64,000 bases of DNA from Limnobacter humi (GTDB taxonomy: Bacteria; Pseudomonadota; Gammaproteobacteria; Burkholderiales; Burkholderiaceae_B), in contig NZ_JANIGO010000001.1 of NCBI RefSeq assembly GCF_024518835.1, forward strand, positions 62,001 through 126,000, read 5' to 3'. Each line of letters starts with the position of its first letter. The stretch's first letter is position 1. Positions 63,084 to 64,000 of the stretch are shown here, one piece after another. The position numbers and the translations under genes are program-made. Under the pieces are notes generated by a model. That model did no database searches and had not been told where the DNA came from. It saw only the letters and a program-made list of their open reading frames with translations.

Positions 63084-64000
63084 TTAAACCACCCCACCCC
63101 GCCTCAACGCGGCAATCTCATCCTCGCCATACCCCAAACCACGCAACACCGAATCGGTGTGCTCCCCAAGGGCGGGGCCAAGCCACCGGGTGCCACCAGG
63201 CGTGTCGCTCAGCTTGGGCACCACGCCGGGTACCTTCAGGGTTTTACCATCCGCAAACGGGTGCTCTTCAATCATGCCGCGTGCAGCAAACTGCGGGTCC
63301 TGCACAATGTCAGCGATGCTATAAATTTTACTGACAGGTACATCTGCCGCTTCCAGCACAGCCAGGGCCTCATCAATGGGGCGTTGTGCGCACCACTGCG
63401 CAATCGTGTGGTCAATCAGGGCGGTGTGCTTCACGCGGCCATCGTTGGTGGCCATGTCGGGGCTGTCGGCGAAATCGGCACGGCCAATGGCCATCATCAA
63501 ACGTTTGAAGATGGCATCGCCGTTGCCACCAATCACGATGTAACCACCATCACTGCAGGTGTAGGTGTTGGACGGCACGATGCCCGGCAAACTGGCACCG
63601 GAGCGTTGCCGCACCACACCCGCAAAATCATATTCAGGCAGCAGGCTTTCCATCATGTTAAACACCGACTCATACAGCGCCACATCCACCACTTGCCCCT
63701 GACCGGTTTTGTGGCGTTGCTGCAAAGCCAGCAACGCACCAATGACCGCATGAAGGCCAGCCAGGGAATCACCAATCGAAATGCCCACCCGCACCGGTGG
63801 TTTGTCCACCTCACCACTCAGAAAACGCATGCCCCCGATGGATTCGGCGATGGCACCAAAACCAGGGCGATCCTTGTAGGGGCCGGTTTGACCGTAACCA
63901 CTGAGGCGCACCACGATCAAACCCGGGTTCAAGGCTTTCAAGGCCTCCGGGCTCAGGCCCCACTTCTCCAACTGCCCCGGTCGAAAGTTCTCCACCAAAA
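63084..64000 (-). CDS. CaiB/BaiF (type III) CoA-transferase, N-terminus outside the window
   Basis: About 305 C-terminal residues are seen and the gene continues beyond the right edge. Family stretches are VENFRPGQLEKWGL, IVVRLSGYGQTGPYKDRPGFG, GISIGDSLAGLHAV and GQVVDVALYESVFNMME. The catalytic Asp is expected in the last of these. It moves CoA between acids such as succinate and formate or carnitine-type acceptors; substrates are unknown. Confidence 0.9.
   Translation of the reverse strand, partial: LVENFRPGQLEKWGLSPEALKALNPGLIVVRLSGYGQTGPYKDRPGFGAIAESIGGMRFLSGEVDKPPVRVGISIGDSLAGLHAVIGALLALQQRHKTGQGQVVDVALYESVFNMMESLLPEYDFAGVVRQRSGASLPGIVPSNTYTCSDGGYIVIGGNGDAIFKRLMMAIGRADFADSPDMATNDGRVKHTALIDHTIAQWCAQRPIDEALAVLEAADVPVSKIYSIADIVQDPQFAARGMIEEHPFADGKTLKVPGVVPKLSDTPGGTRWLGPALGEHTDSVLRGLGYGEDEIAALRRGGVV

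Noticed and set aside
1-64000. tRNA, rRNA, CRISPR arrays, insertion sequences, integrases or phage genes
   Set aside because: None was recognised on either strand; repeats seen are short palindromes or coding low complexity only.

Overview
The window reads as a continuous chromosomal segment of a betaproteobacterium, most likely order Burkholderiales. A Limnobacter-like organism is my best guess, from overall protein resemblance only. The DNA is moderately GC-rich and tightly packed, with many ATGA or TGATG stop/start overlaps. I see no rRNA, tRNA, insertion sequence, phage or CRISPR array.

Layout. Positions 1-180 hold a strongly folded segment I cannot name. Next come a LysR regulator with a divergent small membrane protein, a lipid-kinase-like protein, a lactate permease, and an acyl-CoA dehydrogenase with its electron acceptor ETF (etfBA) behind an operator-like palindrome. 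A deacetylase-fold enzyme, MltB and CysM follow. At 12.9-17.5 kb a ubiquinone operon runs DUF971 - ubiE - Tim44-like - ubiJ - ubiB. phoB-phoR (17.6-19.7 kb) has a near-perfect Pho box in front of phoB. At 19.7-31.0 kb are an AT-richer orphan gene, a ClC-CBS channel, a HIT protein coupled to a 1323-residue FAD/iron-sulfur dehydrogenase, argS, small genes and a CCA-adding enzyme.

The most interesting part is 31.0-42.1 kb. A LitR/CarH-type regulator (MerR DNA-binding plus B12-binding domains) is transcribed with a DUF2256 gene and an iron-sulfur (6-4) photolyase. Divergently, from a promoter abutted by a perfect inverted repeat, runs a set of nine genes: exported glutathione peroxidase, folE2, flavoprotein oxidase, DUF1365, CFA-type methyltransferase, MFS transporter, DUF3833 lipoprotein, SDR and an NTF2-like protein. 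This looks like a light- and singlet-oxygen-response system combining DNA repair, peroxide removal and membrane-lipid modification, possibly furan fatty acid synthesis. A diiron acyl-ACP-desaturase-like gene and an rfaE2 gene follow directly.

The right part holds a repetitive exported protein, PPK2, a fused indolepyruvate oxidoreductase, an EcsC protein and a compact Tad pilus locus (49.9-58.6 kb: flp, TadE-like, cpaB, secretin, tadZ, tadA, tadB, tadC, tadD, DUF3613) without a prepilin peptidase. Just after it come a sensorless histidine kinase, a degenerate HD-GYP protein and an Hpt protein, a possible signalling set for the pilus. DsbB, transaldolase and a truncated CaiB/BaiF CoA-transferase close the window.
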